Shown: piece by piece, positions 15,677-24,941 of the stretch
How positions within the stretch are numbered: the first letter of the stretch is position 1
Layout: the number at the start of each line of letters is the position of its first letter
Source of the DNA: CAUUCF01 sp045580225
GTDB taxonomy: Bacteria; Pseudomonadota; Gammaproteobacteria; UBA9339
DNA: 41,430 nt
Assembly: GCA_045580225.1 (NCBI GenBank)
Contig: JAZNNJ010000017.1
Location: forward strand, 1-41,430
Direction: 5' to 3'
Made by a program: the position numbers and the translations under genes
The notes under the pieces: generated by a model
Told to the model about the DNA's origin: nothing
Database searches by the model: none
Seen by the model: only the letters and a program-made list of their open reading frames with translations

Positions 15677-16419
15677 CCGATAGTCACTGTCATTTAACAC
15701 ACATTGATACTTCACTCGATGAAGTTTTAATGCGTGCAAAGAAAGCTGGAGTTGAGTATTTTTTAAATCCAGGGGTCGTTTTGGAAGATACTCCAAAAAT
15801 TTTAAAAATAATGCAAAAGTATCCTAACGTTTATGGATCAATCGCGGTGCATCCTAGTGAATTAGTGGAATTTCCTACTTTAGAGGAATTATGTAAACAA
15901 GCGTTATTACCTGAAATAGTAGCTATTGGGGAAACGGGATTAGATTTTAAAGATACAGATTTATTAGAACAAAATCGACAATGTAAATTATTAGAATTAC
16001 ATTTGGAAGCAGCTCGATTAACTAACAAGCCAGTAATTTTACATCTTCGTCAAGCTGGTAAAATATTGTTGTCTATTATAAAAAAGTATAAAATTTCCGG
16101 TATAGTACATTGTTTTACCGAAGATTGGGATATCGCTAAACAATTTTTAGATTTAGGTTTTTTATTATCTTTTTCTGGAATTATAACTTTTAAAAATAGT
16201 GAGGCATTACGTGAAGTTTTTAAGAAAGTTCCGATAAACTCAATTTTAATAGAAACAGATTCGCCGTATTTGGCTCCAGCTCCATTTAGAGGTAAAGATA
16301 ATGAGCCAGCCTACATAAAATATATTGCTCAATTAGGTGCTGATCTAAAACAAGTTAGCATTGAATTTTTTGCAAACGAAACCACAAATAATTTTTTAAA
16401 TTTTGTTCGAGGGGCATAA
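15667..16419 (+). CDS. TatD family metal-dependent hydrolase
   Basis: This 250-residue TIM-barrel hydrolase of the TatD/YcfH family has its metal ligands in DSHCHLTH near the N-terminus, IGETGLDF around 87-94, VILHLR, IVHCFTE and the late ETDSPYLAP. Family members are 3'-5' DNases/RNases or D-amino-acyl-tRNA-type deacylases; the exact substrate is not predictable. It is transcribed with murE (10 nt overlap) and dedD (stop and start share a base as TAATG). In E. coli, ycfH lies beside holB-tmk, so the position here is unusual. Confidence 0.9.
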   Translation: MLLTDSHCHLTHIDTSLDEVLMRAKKAGVEYFLNPGVVLEDTPKILKIMQKYPNVYGSIAVHPSELVEFPTLEELCKQALLPEIVAIGETGLDFKDTDLLEQNRQCKLLELHLEAARLTNKPVILHLRQAGKILLSIIKKYKISGIVHCFTEDWDIAKQFLDLGFLLSFSGIITFKNSEALREVFKKVPINSILIETDSPYLAPAPFRGKDNEPAYIKYIAQLGADLKQVSIEFFANETTNNFLNFVRGA

Positions 16420-16889
16420 TGAATCAACAGCGAGTTATTGGTAGTATTGTTATTATTTTAGGTAGTTTAGTAGTATTACCTTTTTTAGGAATAAAAAAAT
16501 GTCATTTTGATCAAAGAATGTCTGATGTAACGTTAGTAAAACAACGTTTGATAAATAAAAATACATATCAAATTTTACCAAAGACAGTCATAAGTTCATG
16601 TTTAGATGATATTGATGATAATAAAGTTGATGAAAAAGTAGTTTATAAAAATTTTCCTGCATATGCTCTTCAAGTTGGTGCTTTTAAAGAAACTAAGCGA
16701 TTAAATGAATTGGTAAAAATTTTAAAAAAAATGGATTTAAATCCGATAATTCAGCAAATTAAAACGCAGCAAGGAATTTTATATAAATTGATTGTTGGAG
16801 GCAGTAGTAGGAAACAATTAAAGGAATTAGCTGGACAACTAAAAGAAAAGTTGAAGGTAGAACCAATAGTTGTAAAATTTGTAGTTTAA
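16419..16889 (+). CDS. dedD: SPOR-domain membrane protein, DedD-like
   Basis: The 156-residue protein has one N-terminal membrane segment (about residues 6-24), a low-complexity linker and a C-terminal SPOR domain (about 80-154: YALQVGAFKETKRLNELVKI, then LIVGG). SPOR domains bind denuded glycan at the septum, which fits a division protein anchored in the inner membrane. The cvpA gene follows, the order dedD-cvpA seen in E. coli. FtsN is an alternative, but the neighbour favours DedD. Confidence 0.82.
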   Translation: MNQQRVIGSIVIILGSLVVLPFLGIKKCHFDQRMSDVTLVKQRLINKNTYQILPKTVISSCLDDIDDNKVDEKVVYKNFPAYALQVGAFKETKRLNELVKILKKMDLNPIIQQIKTQQGILYKLIVGGSSRKQLKELAGQLKEKLKVEPIVVKFVV

Positions 16890-16910
16890 TATTTAAAAAG
16901 AAAAATACTT

Positions 16911-17477
16911 ATGTGGATAGATTGGATAATTATTATTATAGTTAGTATTTCATTGATAGTTGGTTTTTTACGTGGTTTTGTTAAAGAACTAATTTCTTTA
17001 GGGGCATGGATAATTGGTGTCTGGTTAGCGTTTAATTATCATACTAAAATAGCTATTCTATTTCCATGTAAATATGAACTCTTAAAAACCGTATTGGCTT
17101 TTACTAGTTTCATTATAGGGAGTATCATTGTAAGCCTATTTTTAAATAAATTATTAGATATATTAATTAATAAGGTGGGGTTAGGAATTGTCAATCGTTT
17201 TTTAGGAGCATTTTTTGGAATTTTAAGAGGTATAATCTTAGTGATTGTTATCCTGTTGTTGGTAGAATATTTAGGATTTAAAGACCAGATTAATAGTAGT
17301 AAAGTAACATCATGTTTACAAATGATTGTAAATAAATTGCGTTCGGAAATGGTTGAGTATAATTGGGATAAAATTAAGATTTTACAAAAAAATCAGTTAT
17401 TAAATAAAGATATTAAAGAGAACGTTAATCATTACATGCAGATTTTTTCGAATCAAATAAAAGATGATTTATTGTGA
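16911..17477 (+). CDS. cvpA: CvpA family membrane protein
   Basis: The protein has 188 residues with four hydrophobic segments (about 3-18, 25-43, 60-80 and 98-120) and the family start DWIIIIIVSISLIVGFLRGF followed by VKELISLGAW. CvpA is an inner membrane protein needed for colicin V production and envelope stress tolerance in enterobacteria; its molecular activity is not settled. The usual downstream gene purF is missing. Confidence 0.9.
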   Translation: MWIDWIIIIIVSISLIVGFLRGFVKELISLGAWIIGVWLAFNYHTKIAILFPCKYELLKTVLAFTSFIIGSIIVSLFLNKLLDILINKVGLGIVNRFLGAFFGILRGIILVIVILLLVEYLGFKDQINSSKVTSCLQMIVNKLRSEMVEYNWDKIKILQKNQLLNKDIKENVNHYMQIFSNQIKDDLL

Positions 17478-17688
17478 ATATAGTAAATGTTTTGGATAAA
17501 ATAATAATTTTCTTTAAAAACTGATTTTAGCATGTTTGCGTAAAAAAAATGGTTTATTATTGAAATAAAATTTTTACAAATAATGAGATAGTCAGTAATT
17601 AAATATGTATCAATTTTTAGTGGTGCGGTATTTGATGGATAATTAGTTGGTTAGTGCTTAAAATGATTATTTTTATAGTTAGGGTTGG

Positions 17689-17726
17689 TTTTATCAATTG
17701 GAGTTAATCCGTAGCAATTGATAAAA
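17689..17726. repeat. Perfect 12 bp inverted repeat upstream of glgP
   Basis: TTTTATCAATTG (17689-17700) and CAATTGATAAAA (17715-17726) are exact reverse complements around a 14 nt loop. No T-run follows on either strand, so it is not a classical terminator. It could be an operator or an mRNA hairpin. Confidence 0.6.
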
Positions 17727-17778
17727 GTAAAAATTAAAACTCTTAATTTTATATAAAAAATTAATTAAGCAAATAATG

Positions 17779-17807
17779 TTTACCTTTTTAAATAATTAAG
17801 GTAGAAT
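17779..17807 (+). promoter_or_regulatory. Promoter candidate for glgP
   Basis: TTTACC (17779-17784), 17 bp spacer, TAGAAT (17802-17807). It lies 32 bp before the GTG start. Confidence 0.45.
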
Positions 17808-17838
17808 TATATCGTTCTATTAATTTCAGGGGTAAATA

Positions 17839-20322
17839 GTGAATAAAAAAATTAATTCTGGAAGAGCTAATGTTAATTTTTTAGATCTTAAACGGGAAAG
17901 TAGTAGTGTAAGCGATATTAAGACTGCTATTTTAAGAAATTTAGCTTTATTGCAAGGACGTTTTCCGCAAATTGCTACTTTAAATGATTACTATTTAGCA
18001 TTGGCTTATACCGTGCGTGATTATTTAATGGCACATTGGGTAACAACTGCTAATACTTATTATCAAAATGAAAGTAGAACAGTTTGTTATTTATCTGCAG
18101 AATTTTTAATTGGGCCACAGTTAGAAAACAATTTGGTTAATTTAGGTATATATGAATTAGTTGATCAAGCTTGCCAGGAATTAGGTTTGAGTTTAGAGAA
18201 ATTAGCTGCTCAAGAACCAGAGCCAGGTTTAGGTAATGGAGGATTAGGAAGGTTGGCCGCATGTTATATGGATTCTTTGTCTACTAATAATATTCCGGCG
18301 ATTGGTTATGGTATTCGTTACGAATTCGGTATTTTTAATCAGGAAATTAAAGATGGTTGGCAAGTAGAATCTACTGATAAATGGTTAAGATATGGTAATC
18401 CATGGGAAATTGCAAAGACGGATGTGAATTTCAAAATAGGTTTTGGTGGGGTAGTAAATACTGTTAAAAATGAAAAGGGAGAAATAATATTCCATTGGCA
18501 GCCAGAAGAGATAGTGTTAAGTGTTCCATATGATATTCCAGTAATTGGTTATCAAGCTAATACGGCTAATTTTATCAGGTTGTGGAAAGCAGAAGCATGC
18601 GAATCATTTGATTTTCATTCTTTTAATAGTGGGGATTACTATGGAGCAGTAGAGGGAAAAGTTTCTTCTGAAAATCTTACTAAGGTCCTTTATCCTAATG
18701 ATGAACCCGAAGTTGGTAAAATTTTGCGCTTAAAACAACAGTATTTTTTTGTAAGTAGTTCATTACAAGATATGATTAGAATTTATAAGCAAAAGGGTGA
18801 TTTTTTAGGATATTTTGCAGATAAGTATGTAATTCAGTTAAATGATACTCATCCTGCAGTAGGAATCGCTGAATTAATGCGTTTATTAGTGGACGAGTAT
18901 CGAATGCCGTGGAACCAGGCGTGGGAAATTACTTTTAAAACTTTTTGTTATACTAATCATACTTTATTGCCAGAAGCATTGGAAACTTGGTCGTTAACTT
19001 TATTTGGTAAGTTGTTACCTCGGCATTTACAAATTATTTTTGAAATTAACCAACGTTTCTTAGATAGTTTACCTAAAAATTTAGAAATGGCAGTTATTAG
19101 AAAATTATCCATTATTGATGAAGAAAATGGTAAAAAAATTAGAATGGCTAATTTAGCATGTATTGGTAGTCACGCTATTAATGGAGTTTCACGTTTACAT
19201 AGTGAGTTATTAAAAAAGTTAGTTTTAAAAGATTTTTATTCATTGTGGCCAGAACGTTTTAGTAATAAAACTAATGGAGTTACGCCTCGTCGTTTTGTTT
19301 TGGTATCTAATCTAGGTCTTAGTAATTTAGTTACTCAAAAAATTGGTAATAATTGGCTTAAAAATTTAAATGAATTGAAAGGATTGGAAAAATATTTAGG
19401 TGATCAAGAGTTTTTGAATGATTGGCGAGAAATTAAAAGTAAAAATAAACAACAATTAGCTAAAATTATTTTAGAACGTACCGGAGAAATAGTTAATCAT
19501 GACTCCCTTTTTGATGTTCAGGCTAAGCGAATTCACGAATATAAGCGTCAACATCTTAATATTTTGCATGTGATTGCACTTTACAATCGTATTAAAAATA
19601 ATGCGAACGTAGATTTTACTCCTAGAACGGTAATTTTTGCTGGTAAATCAGCCCCAGGTTACCGTAATGCTAAATTAATTATTAAATTGATTAATCAAGT
19701 TGCTAGACAAGTAAACCATGATCCTGCTATTAAGGATAAATTAAAAGTAGTATTTCTGCCGAATTATAATGTACAATTGGCTCAAAAAATATATCCAGCT
19801 GCCGATTTGTCAGAGCAAATTTCTACAGCGGGATTAGAAGCGTCCGGTACTGGTAATATGAAATTTGCTTTGAATGGTGCATTGACTATTGGTACTTTAG
19901 ACGGTGCAAATGTAGAGATTTTGGAAGAAGTTGGAGCTGAAAATTTTTTCCTTTTTGGATTGAAAACGGAGGAGGTATTGCGATTAAAACCGTATTATTG
20001 CCCTGAAGAATACATTAATCGTAACGATGAATTGAAAGCAGCTTTAGATTTATTAAAATCTCCCTTTTTTATTGGTGATCCAGAAATATTTAAACCATTG
20101 TTGGATAGTATTATTAAATATGATCCTTATTTGGTATGTGCTGATTTTGAAAGTTATTTAGAAACTCAAAATCAAGTTGATAAAGCGTATTTGCTTAATA
20201 ACGAATGGGTTAAAAAATCAATTTTAAATGTAGCACGTATGGGTAAGTTTTCATCAGATCGAGCTATTCAGGAGTATTGTGATGATATTTGGAAAATTAA
20301 CTCTGTAAAAATCGAGAATTAG
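17839..20322 (+). CDS. glgP: Glycogen/maltodextrin phosphorylase
   Basis: This 827-residue PLP-dependent glycosyltransferase (family GT35) releases glucose 1-phosphate from alpha-1,4-glucans in the cytoplasm. Key segments are EPEPGLGNGGLGRLAACYMDS, IQLNDTHPAVGIAELMRLL, NKTNGVTPRRF, RIHEYKRQHLN, and the cofactor site EASGTGNMKFALNG with Lys675. Length fits the family. A GTG start follows a CAGGGG ribosome-binding site. It is monocistronic and ends at a hairpin. No glgA, glgB or glgC is adjacent, so whether the glucan is its own or host-derived cannot be judged. Confidence 0.96.
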   Translation: MNKKINSGRANVNFLDLKRESSSVSDIKTAILRNLALLQGRFPQIATLNDYYLALAYTVRDYLMAHWVTTANTYYQNESRTVCYLSAEFLIGPQLENNLVNLGIYELVDQACQELGLSLEKLAAQEPEPGLGNGGLGRLAACYMDSLSTNNIPAIGYGIRYEFGIFNQEIKDGWQVESTDKWLRYGNPWEIAKTDVNFKIGFGGVVNTVKNEKGEIIFHWQPEEIVLSVPYDIPVIGYQANTANFIRLWKAEACESFDFHSFNSGDYYGAVEGKVSSENLTKVLYPNDEPEVGKILRLKQQYFFVSSSLQDMIRIYKQKGDFLGYFADKYVIQLNDTHPAVGIAELMRLLVDEYRMPWNQAWEITFKTFCYTNHTLLPEALETWSLTLFGKLLPRHLQIIFEINQRFLDSLPKNLEMAVIRKLSIIDEENGKKIRMANLACIGSHAINGVSRLHSELLKKLVLKDFYSLWPERFSNKTNGVTPRRFVLVSNLGLSNLVTQKIGNNWLKNLNELKGLEKYLGDQEFLNDWREIKSKNKQQLAKIILERTGEIVNHDSLFDVQAKRIHEYKRQHLNILHVIALYNRIKNNANVDFTPRTVIFAGKSAPGYRNAKLIIKLINQVARQVNHDPAIKDKLKVVFLPNYNVQLAQKIYPAADLSEQISTAGLEASGTGNMKFALNGALTIGTLDGANVEILEEVGAENFFLFGLKTEEVLRLKPYYCPEEYINRNDELKAALDLLKSPFFIGDPEIFKPLLDSIIKYDPYLVCADFESYLETQNQVDKAYLLNNEWVKKSILNVARMGKFSSDRAIQEYCDDIWKINSVKIEN

Positions 20323-20330
20323 TATTTTAA

Positions 20331-20367
20331 AACAGACCTATTGTAAAATTTTTATAATAGGTTTGTT
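20331..20367. terminator. Bidirectional terminator between glgP and prmC
   Basis: AACAGACCTATT (20331-20342) pairs with AATAGGTTTGTT (20356-20367) with one G-U, and the stem extends inward by about five pairs. On the minus strand the stem ends in a TTTT run, so it best serves the prmC operon. It also separates the two convergent units. Confidence 0.72.
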
Positions 20368-20432
20368 AAAAATAGTTTGTATAATAAGAATTGATAAATA
20401 TTTAAATTTTAAAATTAATTTGAAAAACGATT

Positions 20433-21254
20433 TTATTTAAAATAATAGGCGGTAGTGATTCTAGGATGTTGATTCAGATCTTTAAAGGTCGTAATTTTTT
20501 GATATTTATAATTTTTTAACATGTTTTTTACTGCAATTGATTGATTATATCCATGTTCTAAGTAAATTTTTCCTGTTTTGTTTATAAAAAATGGAGCATT
20601 TTTTATAATTTTTAATAAAGAGTTTAAACCTTTATTAGGAGATATTAATGCAGTTTGAGGTTCAAAACGAATTTCTCCTTTTAAATAGGGATCGTTTGGT
20701 TCAATATACGGGGGATTAGCAACAATGATATCAAAGGTTGATTTTTTTAGTTTTTCGAACCAGTTGCTTTGCAACCAAAATATGTTATTAAGATGTAAAT
20801 AAGTTGCATTAGTAATAGCAATTTGCAGTGCATTATAGCTCAAATCAATAGCTGTAATTTGCCAATCGGGATGGTTATGAGCTAGGCTAATGGCAATTAT
20901 TCCTGATCCAGTACCTAATTCTAAGATTTTTAAAGATGGGGTAGTAAAGTTGTCTTCTAAAATTTTCTCTACTAGCAATTCAGTTTCTGGTCTAGGGATT
21001 AGGACATCGGGAGTGACGACAAAATTATTTTGCCAAAAACTTTTTTTCCCAGTTAAATAAGCAAAAGGATAACCGATTGATCGTTTTTTTGCTAATTTAT
21101 AGTAGCTTTGTAACATAGCTGTGGACGGTTGATAATTATTATCTGTTAAATATAATTTTTCGCGAGGAATATTTAGTAGATAACTCCATAACATTTCATT
21201 TTCTAAAGATGGTAACGAATACTCATTAAGTTTTTGAAACCACATACCATTCAC
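20433..21254 (-). CDS. prmC: Release factor N5-glutamine methyltransferase
   Basis: PrmC (HemK), 273 residues, methylates the GGQ glutamine of peptide chain release factors. Visible motifs are the N-terminal helical domain, YLTGKKSFWQNNF, LIPRPETELLVE, the SAM-binding LELGTGSGIIAISLA and the catalytic NPPYIEP. The start overlaps the upstream rluB by 29 nt; a second ATG three codons in reduces the overlap to 20. It is the last gene of the long minus-strand unit that begins with prepilins. In many bacteria prmC follows prfA; here it does not. Confidence 0.95.
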   Translation of the reverse strand: MNGMWFQKLNEYSLPSLENEMLWSYLLNIPREKLYLTDNNYQPSTAMLQSYYKLAKKRSIGYPFAYLTGKKSFWQNNFVVTPDVLIPRPETELLVEKILEDNFTTPSLKILELGTGSGIIAISLAHNHPDWQITAIDLSYNALQIAITNATYLHLNNIFWLQSNWFEKLKKSTFDIIVANPPYIEPNDPYLKGEIRFEPQTALISPNKGLNSLLKIIKNAPFFINKTGKIYLEHGYNQSIAVKNMLKNYKYQKITTFKDLNQHPRITTAYYFK

Positions 21255-21924
21255 CTGGTTTTAAATTGTTTAATTTATAAAATCCATATTGAACTCGAAT
21301 TAATCGATTTACTTGAGTGTTGTAGTGTGTGAAGATATTTCGTATTTCGCGATTTTTACCCTCATTTAAGATACAGTATGCCCATTGATTTTTTCCTTTT
21401 TTTGATAAGAGTTTAATTTTCATCGGGGAATAGTTGATACCATTAACTGTTAATCCAGATTCAATTTCATCGATGGCATATTGGGGTAAATTACCAAAAA
21501 AGCGTACCCTATAATGTCGCTCCCAATTGCTGGTTTCTGCTTGGTGTGCAAAAGTATTATTATTTGTTAATAATAGTAGACCTTCGGATTGAAGGTCTAA
21601 GCGTCCTACCGAAATTATTCTTTCAGGTAAATCATTTTTTAGTGCATCAAATACTGTAGGACGACCTTGTGGATCACGATGAGTAGTAATTAATCCTCTA
21701 GGTTTGTAGTATACCCAAATATTGCGTTTAGAAAGTTGATTTAAAGATCTAGTAATATTGTTAACTGTAATTTTATCATTGACGCTAACTTTATAACCTA
21801 ATGTGGTAATTATTTTTTCATTGACTCTTATTTTACCAGTTTCAATCCAACGATCACCTTGACGTCGTGAGCAAAACCCCAATAAACTTAGTGCTTGATT
21901 TAGTCTAACTGTATTTCTGTCCAT
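21226..21924 (-). CDS. rluB: 23S rRNA pseudouridine synthase, RluB/RsuA family
   Basis: The 232-residue enzyme has an N-terminal S4 RNA-binding domain (RLNQALSLLGFCSRRQGD) and an RsuA-type pseudouridine synthase domain with YKPRGLITTHRDPQGRPTVF, the catalytic Asp in SVGRLDLQSEGLLLLTN, and LNEGKNREIRNIF. RluB modifies U2605 of 23S rRNA; RluE, RluF and RsuA are related, and the DPQGRPTVFD text fits RluB best. It is shorter than E. coli RluB (291), lacking the basic C-terminal tail. It overlaps the addA-like gene by 25 nt and prmC by 29 nt. Confidence 0.9.
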   Translation of the reverse strand: MDRNTVRLNQALSLLGFCSRRQGDRWIETGKIRVNEKIITTLGYKVSVNDKITVNNITRSLNQLSKRNIWVYYKPRGLITTHRDPQGRPTVFDALKNDLPERIISVGRLDLQSEGLLLLTNNNTFAHQAETSNWERHYRVRFFGNLPQYAIDEIESGLTVNGINYSPMKIKLLSKKGKNQWAYCILNEGKNREIRNIFTHYNTQVNRLIRVQYGFYKLNNLKPGEWYVVSKT

Positions 21925-24900
21925 AATGGTTCTAATGGAAAAAATAATCCTAATCGTATTTTAGAAAAATGTTTTTGTAAAGTTTTATAATACATTATAG
22001 ATTGTTGACGATATTGTTCGATTAAAGATGGTATTTGCTTTGAATAGATGTTAATTTTGTAGTCGATAATCCACCAGGTATCTTTTTCTTTAAATATTCG
22101 ATCTAATATGAAAAGTTGTTTGCCATCACTGATATGCCATTTTTGGTATTGTTCAGGACGTGTCTGTAAAATCCATTTAGCAGTATGAGTATTAAGGTTA
22201 TTTTGTAATTTATTCCAAACTTTATTTATTATATTAAAATTTAGATAAAAATCTAAATTAAATGTTTTAATTAAACTATGCCAATAATGAACAGATTTAT
22301 TGAGGATATTTTTTATACCATATTTAGTTATTTTATATAATATTTGGTGAATTAAAAAATCTATATATTCGTTATTTTCTTCTTGAAATGACCAAGTTTG
22401 GTTCCAGTTAGTTAAATTCGAAGTATTTTGTTTTAGTTTGGGCAGGTGTTGGTAGCGCATTGGCAATAAATGGGAAGGTTGATTACTTAGCTTATGTTGG
22501 GTAACTAATGTTTTTGTTTCCCATTCTTGTTGCCATATTGGTTCTAATAAACTAAAAAAACTATTATTTTTGATTTTAAGTCCAGAACCGACAAGGAATA
22601 ATTTCTTTTTAGCTCGAGTACAACCTACGTAAAATAGTCGAGCTTGTTCATATTTTTCTTTTGTTTGGTTAATATATTGCAGATAAGCATAAGTAGGATG
22701 ATTTGGTTCTGTTGGATCAAAAATACTAACTAAAAGTCGATCACTGTTTTTTTCTGGTATTCTTTCCCACCAATTAATTAATTCTCGATCATTTTGAATA
22801 TTAGCTTGATTCATTCCAGGGATAATAACTTCATCAAATTCCAAACCTTTTGCTTTATGAATTGTCATAATTTGTAGGCTATTTTGGTTTACGTTAGTTT
22901 TAGAAATAAAACGTTTTTTTATTTTATGCAAAAAAATCGGAAGGTTTAATTCTTCTTGTTGCGGTAAACAATTAAAGACTTGTTCTGCTATTTTATTTTC
23001 TTGGGCAGAACTATCAGGATTTAGTTGTAACCAAATTTTGAAAATTAAATCTGACCATGGAGTAATCCTGATTTGATTAATATGAGGTTTTAAATTTTCA
23101 ATTAAAAAAGAAAGACGCTTTTGACTATTATTATTATTTAATTTAGTATTTTGGAGTAATTTCCAGCAATTGGGATCGCTATTCCAATCAATTTCGGTTA
23201 AAGCTTCATTAGATAAACCACACCAAGTGGAGCGCAGTAATCCAAGCCAAGATAGTACATCCGTTAAATCAAAAAGACTGCGAACTAAACTTACTAAGTT
23301 TCTGACCGTTTCATCTTCAGATAAATTAATTAATTCGGATCCATGATAGGGATACTGCAGTTTATCTAAAAGTGGTAAAATATAAACTAAATGGTTACGA
23401 GAACGTACTAAAATTGCTCTAGATCCATCTGAGGGAGTTTGTAAAATTTGCCATAAAAAATTAGCTTCATCTTTTAAATTTCCTTCTTTTAGGAAATTAA
23501 TTTCAATTTTTCCCTGAAAAGTTTGATTAGCTTTTGCAGGAGTATATGGAATAGCACCTAAATTAATTAGAGGAGAATGAGGAAAAATTTTACTAAATGT
23601 TGAATTAAACCAATTAATTAAAGTAGGTGAAGAACGAAAATTATCGGTTAAAGTTAATGGGGTAATTGGTAGTAAATCATTTTGTTGAGCGCGTAAAAAT
23701 AATCCGACTTCCGCTCCGCGAAAACGATAAATAGATTGCATTGGGTCGCCAACTAAAAATAAAGTTTTTTCTGGATTATCACGAAAAGAAGCGAGAAGAT
23801 GGTTTATAAGTCGGTAGTGAACCCAAGAGGTATCTTGAAATTCATCAATTAATAAATGTTGGATTTTATTGGTCCACCGGTACAAAAAAAAATCTTGCTG
23901 TTCTCCTTCTAAGGCATTTAAAGCTTTTAATGTTAATTCAGTATGGTCAAAAACGTTATTTTCTTGAAAATATAACTGTAAATGAGCTAACAACTTAGGG
24001 AGAAAATCTAGTAGTTCGCTTAAAAGTTTATTTTGATATCTTGAATATTGCTCTGGTGCTCTAATTATCTCAGTTAAAGTAGGTTCTAACCTGGGAGAAA
24101 CTAAGTTAGTTAATTCTTTTTTTATTTGTTTCAATATTTTTTGTGATTTTAGGCTAGAAGTATATATTGATTGTTCTTTAGTCCAGTTTTTACGTATAGA
24201 AAAATTTTTAGTTAAACAGAAATTACTGAATGATTTAATATCTTCTAAAGATAGTTCATTGATAGTTGCAGCATTAAGCCAATTTATCATCCAGGTAGGT
24301 AAATTGGGATTTATGGTTTGTAATTTATAGAAAACTTCCTTAAATACTATAAATAAGTTTCTTAGTTCATTTTTAGCATTTTCCAATAATTCATTTTTTA
24401 ATGCTTTTATTTCTTGATTAAAGAAATCAGAATTATTATGTAATAAATGATAAACCCATTGTTCTCGCTTGTGTAGTAATTGAACTAAAAACTTTTCGAT
24501 TAATTGTGTTTGATTATCAAGGTGAATGCATAAACTAGTGAAATTATTTTGATATAGGCACTGTCTAACAACATCTAAATATACAAATTGCATAGTTTCT
24601 TCATCCAAAAGTTTACCATTGGGTTTAATTAAAGTTTGGATGAAAGCATCTAAAGTTTTAATTTTTAAAGTTTGAGGATTAGATAAAATGTCGTTATAAA
24701 GTTTAGTTTGAAATTTACTATCTTTTTGGGTTCGGATAAGAGACAAAATACGGTTACGCATTTCATTGGCTGCTTTTTTAGTAAAAGTTAAGGCGTAAAT
24801 ATTTTCTGGTGTATTACTATTTTCTAATAATTTTAAATATCTATTTACTAATAAACTAGTTTTACCAGATCCAGCCGGTGCTTCTACTATAAAAGAACGC

Positions 24901-24941
24901 GTAGTGTCTAGCGCTTCAATACGCGTATTTTCAATATTCAT
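21900..24941 (-). CDS. addA: UvrD/RecB-type helicase-nuclease, AddA-like
   Basis: This 1013-residue superfamily 1 helicase has Walker A APAGSGKTSLLVNRYL near residue 20, then LTFTKKAANEMRNRI, LLIDEFQDTSWVHYRL with the DEFQD Walker B, VGDPMQSIYRFRGAE, LTDNFRSSPTLI, the late helicase motif IHKAKGLEFDEVIIPG and VGCTRAKKKL. The C-terminus carries a RecB-family nuclease core: LDRIF, IDYK near residue 960, and QYRQQSIMYYK with the QxxxY motif. It would process double-strand ends for RecA. The partner AddB is not beside it. It lies directly downstream of pseudopilin genes, overlapping the PilX-like gene by 11 nt. RecB itself is an alternative name but would be longer. Confidence 0.85.
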   Translation of the reverse strand: MNIENTRIEALDTTRSFIVEAPAGSGKTSLLVNRYLKLLENSNTPENIYALTFTKKAANEMRNRILSLIRTQKDSKFQTKLYNDILSNPQTLKIKTLDAFIQTLIKPNGKLLDEETMQFVYLDVVRQCLYQNNFTSLCIHLDNQTQLIEKFLVQLLHKREQWVYHLLHNNSDFFNQEIKALKNELLENAKNELRNLFIVFKEVFYKLQTINPNLPTWMINWLNAATINELSLEDIKSFSNFCLTKNFSIRKNWTKEQSIYTSSLKSQKILKQIKKELTNLVSPRLEPTLTEIIRAPEQYSRYQNKLLSELLDFLPKLLAHLQLYFQENNVFDHTELTLKALNALEGEQQDFFLYRWTNKIQHLLIDEFQDTSWVHYRLINHLLASFRDNPEKTLFLVGDPMQSIYRFRGAEVGLFLRAQQNDLLPITPLTLTDNFRSSPTLINWFNSTFSKIFPHSPLINLGAIPYTPAKANQTFQGKIEINFLKEGNLKDEANFLWQILQTPSDGSRAILVRSRNHLVYILPLLDKLQYPYHGSELINLSEDETVRNLVSLVRSLFDLTDVLSWLGLLRSTWCGLSNEALTEIDWNSDPNCWKLLQNTKLNNNNSQKRLSFLIENLKPHINQIRITPWSDLIFKIWLQLNPDSSAQENKIAEQVFNCLPQQEELNLPIFLHKIKKRFISKTNVNQNSLQIMTIHKAKGLEFDEVIIPGMNQANIQNDRELINWWERIPEKNSDRLLVSIFDPTEPNHPTYAYLQYINQTKEKYEQARLFYVGCTRAKKKLFLVGSGLKIKNNSFFSLLEPIWQQEWETKTLVTQHKLSNQPSHLLPMRYQHLPKLKQNTSNLTNWNQTWSFQEENNEYIDFLIHQILYKITKYGIKNILNKSVHYWHSLIKTFNLDFYLNFNIINKVWNKLQNNLNTHTAKWILQTRPEQYQKWHISDGKQLFILDRIFKEKDTWWIIDYKINIYSKQIPSLIEQYRQQSIMYYKTLQKHFSKIRLGLFFPLEPLWTEIQLD

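Larger units (their letters stand above)
17478..17838. other. Intergenic region between cvpA and glgP
   Basis: About 360 bases without a gene. It holds a perfect 12 bp inverted repeat (annotated separately) and a glgP promoter candidate. I find no remnant of purF. Confidence 0.5.
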
